The notes under the pieces were generated by a model. It was given only the letters and a program-made list of their open reading frames with translations. It was not told the DNA's origin and searched no databases. This document shows positions 10,246 to 21,970 of a stretch of 64,000 nt of DNA, in pieces. The stretch covers positions 2,883,872 to 2,947,871 of the forward strand of contig BFEA01000063.1 in assembly GCA_003427395.1 (NCBI GenBank), read 5' to 3'. The first letter of the stretch is position 1. Each line of letters opens with the position of its first letter. The position numbers were made by a program, and so were the translations under genes. The stretch is from Chara braunii. Taxonomy: Eukaryota > Streptophyta > Charophyceae > Charales > Characeae.

Positions 10246-11740
10246 CCGCGTCCAGGCTGTAGCAGAGTTCCATGACCAGGCAGCTGTCGGTCAAATGGGT
10301 TTCCAGAAGACGTTGGCTCGTGTTTGCCGCCTATACGTCTGGCCGAAGTCCAAGGACTTTGTCAAAGCCTACATCCAGGAGTGTCCTACCTGCCAGGAGG
10401 TGAACAGTGCGAACCACCTTCCATATGGGTTACTTCAGCCCCTACCCATACCTGAGGGTCGTTGGCAGTCCATCTCGATGGATTTCATTGGTCCCCTCCG
10501 CCCACCCACTGAGCGCAGTCATGATGCTATCTTGGTCGTCATCGATCGCTTCACGAAGCGTGCACGTTTTGTCCCATGCCGCTATCGCATTAGCGCTCGT
10601 GAGGTCGCCGACATCGTCTTCGACCGAGTCGTGAGAGATCACGGCTTACCCCAGAGCATCATCTTCGATCGTGACCCACGCTTTACCAGCACATTCTGGC
10701 GACGCCTACATGAGGTGTACGGATCCCAGCTCTGCTTCTCATCGTCTTACCACCCTCAGATGGATGGTCAGACTGAGGTCACCAATAAAACTCTCGGTAA
10801 CATCCTCCGAAAGTTTGTTAGGGATGACCAGCAGTGGGACTTACACTTAGCCCACGTGGAGATTGCGTACAACCACGTTGTTTCGCCAGCCACGGGGATG
10901 TGGTCATTCTATTGCGACATCGGCTACCACCCTCGCGTACCCGCAAATTTCCTACGACCATCGCGGTTGCGCCGAGACACTCGTTGCCCTACGCTTGACG
11001 ACTGGATCGCCCACATGGCGGCGATTATGAAGCGCGCATACGAGAGTTTAGCCGACTTCCAGACTCGCATGGCCGCACGAGCGAACTGATCACGAATGGA
11101 TCATCCATTCAAAGTCGGTGACGATGTGTTCGTCGACGCACGCCACTTACAGCTCGAAGCAGATACGCTTCGCAAGTTCAGGCGTCGTTTCTTCGGTCCA
11201 TGCCGCATCCTTCAGGCTGTCGGTTCTGATACTGCCGCTAGTCCGGTCAGCTTCCGTGTGAAGCTACCTGATTACCTTCGACAGGCTCGCGTACACGATG
11301 TTTACCACGTCTCCTTGTTGCGTCCTTATCGCAGACCGTCCGAGCGCTTCGCCGGACGCCCTTATGAGCGTCCTCCACCTATCATGGTGGACGATCACGA
11401 GGAGTTCGTTGTTTCCGACATCGTATCACGCCGAGTTACCGACGATACCCCTCCACGCATCGAGTACCTTGTGCGTTGGAAGGGTTACCCTGATGAGGAG
11501 GCTACTTGGGAACCCCTCAAGCACTTGTAGCACGCCAGTATGTTGGTGCGTGCATATGATCGTGCTCGTCGTGCTGAGACATCTGCTTCTACTCAGCCGA
11601 CTGACCCTCTTCCTTCTCCTTCGGCTGAGGAGATTGCTGAGGACGAGCCCACTCCCTCTGAGGCCGTTCCTCAGCCGCAGACAGTCGCCTCCGAGCGTCC
11701 ACAGCGCACTCATCGTCGCCCTTCGCCTTATAATGACTGA
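10246..11740 (+). pseudogene. pol: Integrase with C-terminal chromodomain
   Basis: One frame covers the integrase with stops at 11087-11089 (TGA) and 11528-11530 (TAG). The zinc domain has His (10271-10273) and Cys-X2-Cys (10382-10393), but its second His is Gln (10292-10294). The catalytic triad is present: Asp in SMDFIG (10491), Asp in FDRDPRF (10667), Glu in QTEVTNK (10775). Next comes the GPCRI-type C-terminal module, then the chromodomain EYLVRWKGYPDEEATWEP (about 11396-11525), which in chromoviruses steers integration to marked chromatin. A Pro/Ser/Glu tail ends at 11740. Confidence 0.9.
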
Positions 11741-12687
11741 CACTCTTATCCTCTATCTTTCCCCACTGACTCACACCATCAGGTACTCCATCATCAGCTC
11801 TTCTTCAGGATGTCAGCGTTTTGCGGCTCTGCTTCGACATCGACTCGACTGCTACTTCATCGACGTCATCGACCACTTCGACGACTTCCGCTACTTTGGA
11901 CGTGACTACTTCACGCCACCACCTTACCTTGTACATTCCCTTGCATCTGTCGCATGATGATTCTCACTTAGCTGGGTCTCTTTGAGTTGGGCTCTCCCTT
12001 GGTATCGCTTAGGCATTGGGACCGTAGCGTTATCTTGGCTTCCTTGTTCCTAGATCTAGCTCCCTCCTCCCCCAGTCGGTGAGTTGTGTGCATGTTTCCC
12101 TCACCCATTGTCCTCATCACCCTAGCACCGGCTATTGCATGCCTCCAGCTCGGCATAGCTCCACCCTGTTTCAGGCTCCCCTTTTCATGGTCGACCTTGC
12201 ATGGTGTCACCCCTTTTGTCGAGCATTACCCGCCTTGATGGTCTATCTGTTAGGGTCATTGGTTTTGTTTCGCTACCACTCTCCCACCTTGAGCCTGATG
12301 ATCTATCCCACCTTCATGTGTGACTGCCCTTAGGAGTTTCAATTCTTCGGCTGCATTCACCCCTCTGAGACCATCCCACTCTTAGTGGTTCAGCGACATG
12401 ACATTGTCTTCTGACATATTGCTCTTTTCCTTTCAGCACTGAGGCCAATGCCTCCAGGACTTTAGGATTGTATCATACTACATTTCATTTTCTGCTGTTA
12501 GCTAGGTATTGTATACCAAACATTTGCTTTTCTTTTGACATTATGTAGCTTAGGATGCATCGCATGGACTCCGCATGGAGCTTGCTCCGCATCCTATATT
12601 TCTCAACTTTTTTTTATTGCAGAGTTTCGTTGCTTTTGCGGATAGCGTGTTTATGGCTCTTGCGATCCATTACAGGTTTGAGGATCG
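11741..12687 (+). other. Chromovirus 3' non-coding region
   Basis: This stretch lies between the end of pol and the 3' LTR. I see no protein-like frame. The bases before the LTR (TTTGAGGATCG) are only weakly purine-rich, so the polypurine tract is unclear. Confidence 0.6.
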
Positions 12688-13032
12688 TGTAGCGGGCCTT
12701 CATCTGCCCTGGCAGCCAGGGCCTATTTGGCTATTTGCCCAGTTCGGCCTGTGGGACCAGGCCGTGGCCTGACCCCACAGGTCGTGTGCTGTTCTAGTCC
12801 TGCCCTACCACTGTCGGTACCAGGCCAGTCCAGTTCAGTCAGTCAGTCCGCTGGGGGTATACCCCAACACTGGTCTGTTTTTCGGCATTCTTCACTTTTG
12901 CAGATCTTGGAGTACGTGCGTGTTGAGTCTGCGTCGGAGCTGCGTTGTCCCTTCCAACTCCATCTCTGTCTCCTCCTTCGTCCACCCTTCGTCTCCATCC
13001 TGTCAGACCGCCATCCCGGCGGGTCCAGCACA
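12688..13032 (+). repeat. 3' LTR of the chromovirus
   Basis: It is a direct copy of 2897-3247, from TGTAGCGGG to GCACA, followed at once by the target duplication CCTGT (13033-13037). It keeps the canonical TG...CA ends, and has the GGGGTATACCCC palindrome and most of the long inverted repeat. Confidence 0.9.
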
Positions 13033-13302
13033 CCTGTGAAAGCGATACAGGGAGGGACGCAACTGGGTAGCCTTGGAAGAATACAGCTTCGCAAAGGATT
13101 GGGACCTGAGCAGAGGCGAAGACATGTGGCTGGTTCTCACAATCCCATCTTTCCAAAGGCGTAGGGTTAAGTCCGCATTCTGGCAAGGGGTCCTTCAGTC
13201 CTGGAGATCAGCACCGACAAGTGCCCTGAAGCCGCCCAACACTCAAGATGAGGTGCTAAGGCAACCCCTCTTCGAGAATCCAAGGGTCTGCAGACAGGAC
13301 GG
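13033..13302 (+). pseudogene. LINE ORF2, middle fragment between the two LTR elements
   Basis: The sequence resumes the LINE frame cut at 2896: directly after the duplicated CCTGT it reads KAIQGG, then, after a one-base shift near 13065, EEYSFAKDWDLS and VKSAFWQGVLQSW. This is the tryptophan-rich connection region found in plant LINEs between RT and the C-terminal zinc domain. It is only about 265 bp because the giant element begins at 13303. Confidence 0.8.
13299..13302. repeat. Target-site duplication ACGG, left copy
   Basis: ACGG immediately precedes the giant element and recurs at 51743-51746 immediately after it. The LINE frame continues across the join. The duplication may be 5 bp with one changed base (GACGG against AACGG). 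Confidence 0.6.
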
Positions 13303-13309
13303 TGTCGGA

Positions 13310-13335
13310 GCGAACACCCTTACAAGGGTATTCGC
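13310..13335. repeat. Hairpin at the LTR start
   Basis: GCGAACACCCTT (13310-13321) pairs with AAGGGTATTCGC (13324-13335) with one mismatch. The same hairpin occurs at the start of the 3' LTR (40480-40505). A structured LTR terminus could serve integrase recognition, which is inference. Confidence 0.6.
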
Positions 13336-13730
13336 TCATGAAATTGCACTCAGTACAGTGCCGACGCCGGTTACCATACCAGAGTGGTCGGAAGAGAGAA
13401 GGAGAATTTTTTTTTCGATATTATTAAAGGATGTTTAGCCAACCGCTAAGGACAGGGTGATCTGAGAGGATATTCCGCCACTAAGCCAAGCGACGGCCGG
13501 TACCGGCCTGAAATAACCTTGAGGAGCAGGCTTTGGGCCTGTTGCACCAAAAGAACCGGGCCTATACTCTACTTATAGCTGAACCACTCATATTTTAACC
13601 GAACTAGGAGCTAGCCCGGTAGGTATAGGCACAAATTACGAATGGACTGAACTATGGATCGAATTTGCCCGGCCTCGGGCTAGCTCCTTTTGAGAAGGAG
13701 CTCCACTGCATTTTTGCCTCACACAAAGTT

Positions 13731-13808
13731 TGGCAGAACTCGAACCCGTGACTTCAGGATTGGAATTAGGTACTGTTAGACCCCGTTGTGACAATTGTCA
13801 CGACGGGG
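13731..13808 (-). repeat. tRNA-like T-arm with adjacent 28-bp palindrome, 5' LTR
   Basis: On the minus strand CGGGTTCGAG (13748 leftward) is a B-box in a T-arm setting, preceded by CTGAAGTCA as in many tRNAs. The 3' LTR copy (40901-40918) pairs perfectly, CGGGTTCGAGTCCCG, whereas this copy has two changes. About 30 bases away lies the palindrome CCCCGTTGTGACAA/TTGTCACGACGGGG (13781-13808, one mismatch). A complete cloverleaf is not apparent, so it is tRNA-derived at best. Confidence 0.5.
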
Positions 13809-15185
13809 TGGTTAAAAGTAAGTTTTCGTTTTGTTTTTCTTTTATATTTTTTTTCTTCTTTTTTTCTTTTAGTTTATGTTTCGTTGTTTTACTAGATTTT
13901 CTTCTTTTTATTATTCCGAACCTCGTATTCACTTTTACGAATGCACCGCTGAAACCGGGATAGATTCGTCCGAATAACACATCCGGCCTATGACTCGAAA
14001 GACTTGGCCGCTAGGAGGTAAGGCGCGATGCAGAGGAGAAGGAAGAACAGGCTCAAACTAACAGCCCAGCGTGCGAAATCGGGCGAGAAGGGATGTAAGC
14101 ACAAACACTTGCACGAAGACGCGGGCGCAAAAGCTTAGACAGCCAGCGTACAAAATCAGGCGAGAAGAGATGTAAGCGCAAGCATTCGCGAATGTGGAGG
14201 CAGACGCGGGACACGACGATTTACACTATCGAATGAAGGAAAGTGCGGGCATGAGCGGGTAAGAGAACGCGTTGGGAGAAGGGGGTGCATGGAAGTATAG
14301 GGAAAGAAGGGGGAGAAGGAGGGGGAGAAAAAGGAGAAGGAGAACTAGAAGGAGAAAGAGGAAGGGAGAGATCGCCTACCAGGTAGCGGGGGCTATCGAT
14401 TGCAAAGGTAACGGTGGAGGCTACCACGAAAAAAGGCGGTCGCAACGACTACAACGAGGAAAAAGAGGGAAAAGGAGAAGAAGAAAAGGGGGAAACAAGG
14501 CAGGGAGTAGCAGAGTGACCGCACGAAAGGGAAGCAGCACAAAAGGGTGGACAAGGAAACGCGCAGAGAAGGAAAGGGGAAAGAGAGGCAGGTAAGGAAG
14601 AGAGTGAGGGAAGAAGACTGGGCGAAGGAGGAGAGAGTGATCGCGAGGGAAAGAAGGTTAGAAGAAGAAAAAAGAGAAGATGAAAGGAGAAAGGAGGAAG
14701 GAAAGGGGAAGAGAAGGTCGAACTTTACCTGCGGGAGCAGGGAGTATCTGACGGCAACAACAACAACGGCAGCACCGGGAGAGCAGAGGGAAGAGAGGTA
14801 AGTTGCCTACCTCGAAGCTCGCTCCCCGATATTATTAGCCACAAAAAACGTAATAAAAAAAATAAAAACTAATAAATGACTAAATAAATGAGTAAATAAA
14901 ATAAAATAAAATAAAACGAATGAAACTACCCCTAGAATATGCTAGTATATATTCCTACACTACACGTATGTATGTGTGTGTGTGTGAGCTTGCGAAAGAG
15001 AGAGGAACGATAAGTCTCCAATCTTGGCCATCAGCTATGTCTTGGACCTACGGCGCCACACGGATCGATAGAACAAGCAGATCAAAAAGTGGCAGTGTAT
15101 ATTTCCTTGATTCTGCAAAATATTCATTCCGATTTTGCTCGTTCTATCTATGGAATGTGTGTGTGAGAGACGATCATGATTCGAC

Positions 15186-15186
<1 letters not shown>

Positions 15187-15251
<65 letters not shown>
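15187..15251. repeat. (GA)n microsatellite
   Basis: An uninterrupted GA tract of about 65 bases. The matching place in the 3' LTR (42359-42453) has a longer GA/GATA tract followed by an A run. Confidence 0.95.
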
Positions 15252-15255
<4 letters not shown>

Positions 15256-15437
15256 AAAAGTGACTTACCTGGTAGGAGCACCTGAGCCATCCGCGATCAG
15301 AAGGAAAGAGGAAGTTGTCACCACTGTAAGAGGAGACATTGATTGCCGACCCCCGAACACAACGCACCCCTCCCCACTATTATATCGGACCGGAAAAATA
15401 GTATGTATATATTCATTAAAATTTTATTAATATATAA

Positions 15438-15484
<47 letters not shown>
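15438..15484. repeat. (ATT)n microsatellite
   Basis: A pure ATT tract, followed at 15661-15730 by an AAG/GAA-rich tract. Frames through these give only low-complexity peptides. Confidence 0.95.
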
Positions 15485-16926
15485 GTATTATCATATAACG
15501 GTTCCAGCGATATAAGAAGGAGGAGTATGCGCCGGTCCCCTCTCTCCGTAATTATGTATTTATTTATAATTAGTGTTTTATTGTATCTGGCTGAATAATG
15601 GCCGGGTACAGAGAGGAGGTGAGCGTGGACCAATAACGAAGAGGGAATTACAGACAGCGGGAAGAAGAAGAAGAAGAAGAAGAAGAAGAAGAAGAAGAAA
15701 AAAAAAAAGGAGAAGAAAGAAAAAAAAAAAAGAATAAGAGGGGAGAAACAACTTACCTTCCCTCTCGCACACAGTGTTGGCGATGTCACAGATATGGATC
15801 GTCGGACCTTATGCGTGAGTTACGAGAGGCTCGTTGCACACGCTTTGGGTGGTTTCCGGTCTGCGAGAAGTGGGTGAGTCATTCTACGGTGGACGAACGG
15901 ACATTTTGCGGAGTCGTGCGGGCCTCTGGTTGTCTCTCTCGGAAGGCTCTTATAAAAGCTCGTCGTTGCTGACAGCGATCGAGGCTGTCAAGGCTTTCTT
16001 ATGCCGTGGTGTTGGGTTGTGGGTCGTTGCGTTCGTCCTCGCTAATCCCTTAAGTGTCGGGAAGGGTGGTTGCAGCTTCGGTGCGGTATTGTCTTCATGT
16101 CCACGCTCACAACGGCGCATTTCGTTAGTGTCGGGAAGTATCGAGGCTTGGTGAGGAGGCTTTTCGACCGAGTGGCGTCGTGGAGCAACGCACCGGCCAA
16201 AAGGTAAGTCTCATATCCCGCGGCCGACCTCGCACTAATCCCATCGATAGGATGACCACAATCGAATGAATCTAGCTGAGAGCGTGGAAGTATACACTGT
16301 CGCGTTGTTTGTTTGGTTACACATGTGTGTATGTATGTGAGAGTGCATATGTATGTATGTGTGTGTGTGTGTGTGTGTGAAAGAGATTGAGAGAGAGTCT
16401 TACCTGGGCGCACGCGCGTAACACTGATGAAACCGGCGAGTTGCTTGCCCGGGTTGAGAGGCCCGAGTAACCTTCTTAAGGTTCATCGTGATGGGGATAG
16501 ATTGTTGTAATCGATGTTCTGGGCCGCACGCGTCCTACACTGATGAGCTCACTGGCAGACATACCTATATCGAAGCAGGAAAATAGCGAGTATATGTTCA
16601 TTATATTATTATTATTATTTTATTATTACTGTTTATTTACGATCGTTCCTTCCCCCCCCTCTTCTTTTCTCCTGCAAACATAGCTGCCCCGGATTGCGGG
16701 CGGATCCATTGAGAGGAAGAACATTTGTGGGGGATCGAGATGAGTGAGCAAGGAGGCGAAGGAATCAAGGTAGAGGAAAGAGAAGGTCATGGAGGTGGTG
16801 AGGTCGAAAAAGAAGATGGAGAGGAGGGGCGAAATCGGATGAATCTCCCTCTACAACGTGGGAATATACACCGCCATTCGCACCCGTCCACTGTCGCGAC
16901 TTCGCCAGGCTCGCCCACGGGATTTT

Positions 16927-16929
<3 letters not shown>

Positions 16930-16997
<68 letters not shown>

Positions 16998-17017
16998 NNN
17001 NNNNNNNNNNNNNNNNN

Positions 17018-17063
<46 letters not shown>
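16930..17063. repeat. (GT)n microsatellite with 20-base N gap
   Basis: A GT tract interrupted by Ns at 16998-17017. The true length is unknown because assembly failed inside it. Confidence 0.95.
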
Positions 17064-17065
<2 letters not shown>

Positions 17066-17152
17066 ACGCTGGTTGTCGACTCTGAATACAACACACCCCA
17101 GACGATAGTGCATCAGGTAGGAAGGATGACTCGTATACCTTTTTCTTTTAAT

Positions 17153-17182
17153 CATTATTATTATTATTATTTTTATTTATTC

Positions 17183-17250
<68 letters not shown>
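17153..17250. repeat. (ATT)n microsatellite
   Basis: ATT-rich tract of about 100 bases within the 5' LTR-only segment. Confidence 0.93.
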
Positions 17251-18378
17251 GTCAGATGCATGGTTATCCATGGGGACACGTGGCATCTGTGTGATGGGAG
17301 AGTGAGGTTGTGAGTGTACCGAGTGACTTACCCGGTACTGAGAGCGAGCGGCATTTGGCCGCCATATGCTCATACTTCAGAGAGTTGTTGTTGTCATCAT
17401 TCGGCATTATAGCTATAGGCTAAGATAGGATCTGCCATTGTAGTCTGAGTGCTGATCACCGAGTAGGACTTCGGCATTGGTTCTGGAAGGATGATGGAGA
17501 GACTATACCAAGGTTGTCATTTGTGAGTTTTTGCTGTTATTTTATTTGGTGGGATTTGCATTACTTTTCAGATCTTGGTTTGAGGTCACTACTGTCTGGC
17601 CAACTATGAGTGATGCTGATGATGAATGAGGTTCGCTATTACTCACCTTTTCTGGCACAGACATACACAGGAAAGATCAGACAAGACACACGCACACACA
17701 GTATCAGACAGACAAACACACGAGGCAACCGGGGTTTGGCCGAGATCTGCCCGTACTTTCGAGGAGCTGCAGATGTTGCCAGCGACATTGTATAGGATAT
17801 ACAATCTGTAGTGTGATGAGTTGAGAGGCCGAATTTGCCAAAAGGGAAGGGTCCAATGTCTGAATCTGGACGAAGGCCTGGATGAAAGAGGCATAACGAT
17901 GCAGCCTGAGCCTTAACTGTACTGCGCCTAGGGCACAACAACTGGGACCCAGACACACACTGAAGGCTAGCTGACCCCTCGCACGATTGGCATATAGGCA
18001 AGGCAGGCGAGGCACGAGGGATCCTTGGCCATTCTGAACAATGCTGGCACGCTGCTGCGCTGATTGGTGCTGCGCTGCGCTAGGCTGAGGGAGGCTGGCT
18101 TTGCGCTATAGCAGGAAGGGCGCAGTTGGGTACTGAGCCCTGGCAGCCATAGCCAGGCAGCAGACAGAGCGCTGTGGTAGGTGAGAGCGAAGGTGGTACT
18201 TCGGAAGGTGAAGGGCGCTGTGTGAGTAAAAGGGAAGCGTGAGGGAGGAGAGAGACGTACCTAGGTGAAGAGGAGGTCGGCATTGGTGTTGACATCATCA
18301 CTCGCTGGTAGTCAAGTAGTCTGGTTGCTTCATGCTGTAGTCATAATGATAGGAAGTAGAAGTATATAGGGCGCCTGT

Positions 18379-19759
18379 TTTCCATTCACAAGTGAGAGCT
18401 ACATTTGGATTACGCTAATTGATGTTGCCTATTTGGGCATGAACATTGGCTCATGAATCTTCTGTTTCGTTCTCTATTGGATGGTTATCTTGGCTCCGTT
18501 GTGCTATCTGCTTTTGCTTTATCTACATGAACTTCAGTGGGATCTGCAGTTTGGATTTTTTATCCTCGTCCACATTCATGACCCTTGCATTATTATTATT
18601 ATTATCATTATTACTGTTATTATTATTATTATTATTATTGTTATTATTATTATTATTATCATTATTATTATTGTTACTTGTAGATAGACTCGAGACCTTT
18701 TCTTTCTTCAGATGCATGCAAACAGGTGGCACACCGAACTGTCAGTCAGCGCCTACTCTAAACTCGGAGAAAAGACGGTTCAGAAGTCGACTCGCTGTGA
18801 CAATCTGTGGCACGACATCGCCCATACATCTCGCTAGCTACACGGAGTCCACCGCTGTTTGCATGCACACACACTTTCGACTCTGGAAATTCCGCTCACA
18901 CCCACTTAGAGCCACACACAGGCTGAACTCTATCTTCTGGCAGGCCACTTCAACCTCGGGCATCTGCACACAACGTCACGCTGCGGCAGGACCTCCGCAT
19001 GGCTTACGCAGGAAGTGGATCAATGGCTATCGGTAGGCGCTGCCTCTTGATTTATACTTCTGCTCGTCACTGGTCAACCTCATTTTCGGCCCGGGCACTG
19101 ATACCCACAGTCCCATATGGTACTTACTTGACTGCACCTGGACTAACCGAGACTGTACCACTGACTGCATGAGGGTGTACCTCCGACAAAAACAGAGGCA
19201 GACAGAAATGAAAAAAGAGAACGAAGGGAGGTAAACAGACCAAAGGATAGATTAACAACCTAACTAACTGACGCAGGCAGCCAGACATGATCGACAAGAA
19301 CAGACAGACGACCAATCACGCAAACGGGGAAGTAAGGGCACATGTTGGTCTCTAGGGTGCCTGTGACAACTATGTATTAAGGTTCGCAGTTGTGAGTGAT
19401 TGCAAAGGACATACCTGGTGCCTGAGATGTTGACATTTGTCCGAAATTTGCAAGTGCCTCAAGAGAAGCTAGTGACGTCATCCGTGGCATCATAGACAAT
19501 AGGTAGGATCTGCAATCTGCAGTTTGGGCGCAGGAGCGCCAGATCAGATATCAACATTGGATCTGTGTTGATGGCGAGGAGATTGTTCTGACGTTGTCAA
19601 ATTTTGAACCTTGCTGTGTTCTTATTTGATGAAACCCGCAATGCAATTTTGCTTCTCGCAGCTATTGGGTCTCATATGCATCATGTTAGAATTCGCTATT
19701 GCCCATCTTCTCCACACAAGGTAGGCGTGAATATACAGTCGTACACACAGAAAATTGAG

Positions 19760-19852
<93 letters not shown>

Positions 19853-19891
19853 AAAAGAAGCGAAAGAAGGAAGACGGGAGACATAGTCAGA
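18379..19891 (+). repeat. First version of an LTR block, before an N gap
   Basis: The block starts TTCCATTCACAAGTGAGAGC and recurs after NNN from 19895, and at 43831 in the 3' LTR. This version carries scattered differences, while the post-gap version matches the 3' LTR copy at every point I compared. It holds an ATT tract (18589-18672) and a GA tract (about 19763-19848). Confidence 0.7.
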
Positions 19892-19894
19892 NNN
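19892..19894. other. Assembly gap (NNN)
   Basis: Three Ns stand exactly where the preceding block ends and a second copy of it begins. They mark an unmerged contig join rather than sequenced DNA. Confidence 0.9.
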
Positions 19895-21277
19895 TTCCAT
19901 TCACAAGTGAGAGCTACATTTGGATTACGCTAATTGATGTTGCCTATTTGGGCATGAACATTGGCTCATGAATCTTCTGTTTCGTTCTCAATCGCATCGT
20001 TATCTTGGCTCCGTTGTGCTATCTGCTTTTGCTTTGTCTGCATGAACTTCAGTGTGATCTGCAGTTTGGATTTTTTATCTTTGTCCACATTCATGACCCT
20101 TGCATTATTATTATTATTATCATTATTACTGTTATTATTATTATTATTATTGTTATTATTATTATTATTATCATTATTATTATTATTATTACTTGTAGAT
20201 AGACTCGGGACCTTTTCTTTCTTCAGATGCATGCAAACAGGTGGCACACCGAACTGTCAACCAACGCCTACTCTAAACTCAGAGAAAACACGGTTCAGAA
20301 GTCGACTCACTGCGACAATCTGTGGCATGACAGCGCCCATACATCTCGCTGGCTACACGGAGTCCACCGCTGTTTGCACGCACACACACTTTCGACTCTG
20401 GAAGTTCCGCTCACACCCACTCAGAACCACACACAGGCTGAACTCTATCTTATGGCAGGCCACTTTAACCTCGGGCATCTGCAGACCACGTCACGCTGTG
20501 GCAGGACCTCCGCATGGCTTACGCAGGAAGTGGATCAATGGCTATTGGTAGGCGCTGCCTCTTGATTTATACTTCTGTTCGTCACTAATCTGCCTCATTT
20601 TCGGCTCAGGCACTGATACCAACAGTCCCATATGGTACTTACTTGACTGAACCTGGACTAACCGAGACTGTACCACTGACTGCATGAGGGTGTACCTCCG
20701 ACAAAAACAGTGGCAGACAGATATGGACAAAGAGAACGAAGAGAGGTAAACAAACCAAAGGATAGATTAACAACCTGACTAACTGACGCAGGCAGCCAGA
20801 CATGATCGACAAGAACAGACAGACGACCAATCAGGCAAACGGGGAAGTAAGGGCACAGGTTGGTCTCTGGGGTGTATGTGACAACTGTGTATTAAGGTTC
20901 GCAGTTGTGAGTGATTGCAAAGGACATACCTGGTGCCTGAGATGTCGACATTTGTCCGAAATTTGCAAGTGCCTCAAGAGAAGCTAGTGACGTCACCCGT
21001 GGCATCATAGATAATAGGTAGGATCTGCAATCTGCAGTTTGGGCGCAGGAGCGCCAGATCAGATATCAACATTGGATCTGTGTTGATGACGAGGAGATTG
21101 TTCTGACGTTGTCAAATTTTGAACCTTGCTGTGTTCTTATTTGATGAAACCCGCAATGCAATTCTGCTTCTCGCAGCTATTGGGTCTCATATGCATGATG
21201 TTAGAATTCGCTATTGCCCATCTTCTTCGCACAAGGTAGGCGTGAATATACAGTCGTACACACAGAAAATTGAGATT

Positions 21278-21308
<31 letters not shown>

Positions 21309-21570
21309 TGAAAATAGAAAAGAAGCGAAAGAAGGAAGACGGGAGACATAGTCAGACACAGTCAGACACAGTCGGGAACAATCTGACATGTAGTCTGGAA
21401 CAACAAAAAATGGTCAGGCACACAGTCAGGCAACCAGACAAACAACGACGGACTGATACAGACATACACAGACAGTCGGGCAATAAACAGAGAGATCAGA
21501 AACAGGCAGGCGCATACGACAGACAAACCAAATAATCAGCTTGATAAATAAATAAGTAAGCACACTTAGG
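19895..21570 (+). repeat. Second version of the LTR block, matching the 3' LTR
   Basis: By eye it is identical to 43831-45506 until about 21572, where the two LTRs again differ (GATAATTT against GATGTTTT). It has an ATT tract at 20104-20191 and a short GA tract near 21277. See the finding on assembly. Confidence 0.75.
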
Positions 21571-21871
21571 AAAAGACTAACTTGATAATTTGAGGCAAAG
21601 GCATTACCCGATATATGCTCGAATTTCATGCGTCTGCGGTGAGTATAGATTAGCTAGATAGGTTCTGCTATTTGTAGGCTGGACGTCACGTAGGAGTTCA
21701 ATATGAGTTCCTTATTGATGATGAAGGGACACGTCCAGCACCATCTTCTATAAGCTTTTGCTGTGCTCTTATGTGGTGAGACTCGTGTGGCAAATTTTTG
21801 CATTTGGTTCGATGACACGACTATCTGTTTTCATGTGTATGATGTTGTTTGTCTTCCGATGATAACTGTTG

Positions 21872-21921
<50 letters not shown>

Positions 21922-21922
21922 G

Positions 21923-21966
<44 letters not shown>

Positions 21967-21970
21967 TATT
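21872..21970. repeat. (ATT)n microsatellite
   Basis: About 100 bases of ATT. At the matching place in the 3' LTR a MITE has inserted into the tract (45836-46600). Another ATT tract follows at 23425-23476. Confidence 0.95.

Larger units (their letters stand above)
2897..13032 (+). mobile_element. Ty3/gypsy chromovirus inserted in the LINE
   Basis: This is a complete but defective LTR retrotransposon of about 10.1 kb. It has LTRs of 351 and 345 bp, a 5-bp target duplication (CCTGT), a Met-tRNA-type primer site, and the order gag, protease, RT, RNase H, integrase, chromodomain, which defines chromoviruses. The two LTRs differ at roughly 20 positions by eye, so the insertion is not recent. Several stops, frameshifts and an inverted segment at 8399-8717 make it non-autonomous. 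Confidence 0.92.
15811..17682. other. Segment present only in the 5' LTR
   Basis: Both LTRs read GGACCTT at 15804-15810 (about 43127-43133 in the 3' copy). The 3' LTR then jumps to the sequence found here from 17683 (AAGACACACGC). About 1.87 kb is therefore either deleted from the 3' LTR or inserted here. It contains a (GT)n tract with a gap, an ATT tract and LTR-module sequence (about 17423), so deletion from the 3' LTR is more likely. No gene is seen. Confidence 0.65.

Noticed and set aside
19961-20551. 196-codon frame repeated at 18446 and 43896
   Set aside because: It runs through an ATT tract in every copy and reflects the LTR block duplication, with no domain and no codon-level conservation beyond the DNA.
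15187-21970. Open frames made of repeated Arg-Glu, Ile, Asn, Ser-Leu or Cys-Val residues
   Set aside because: They are translations of GA, ATT and GT microsatellites with no protein features.
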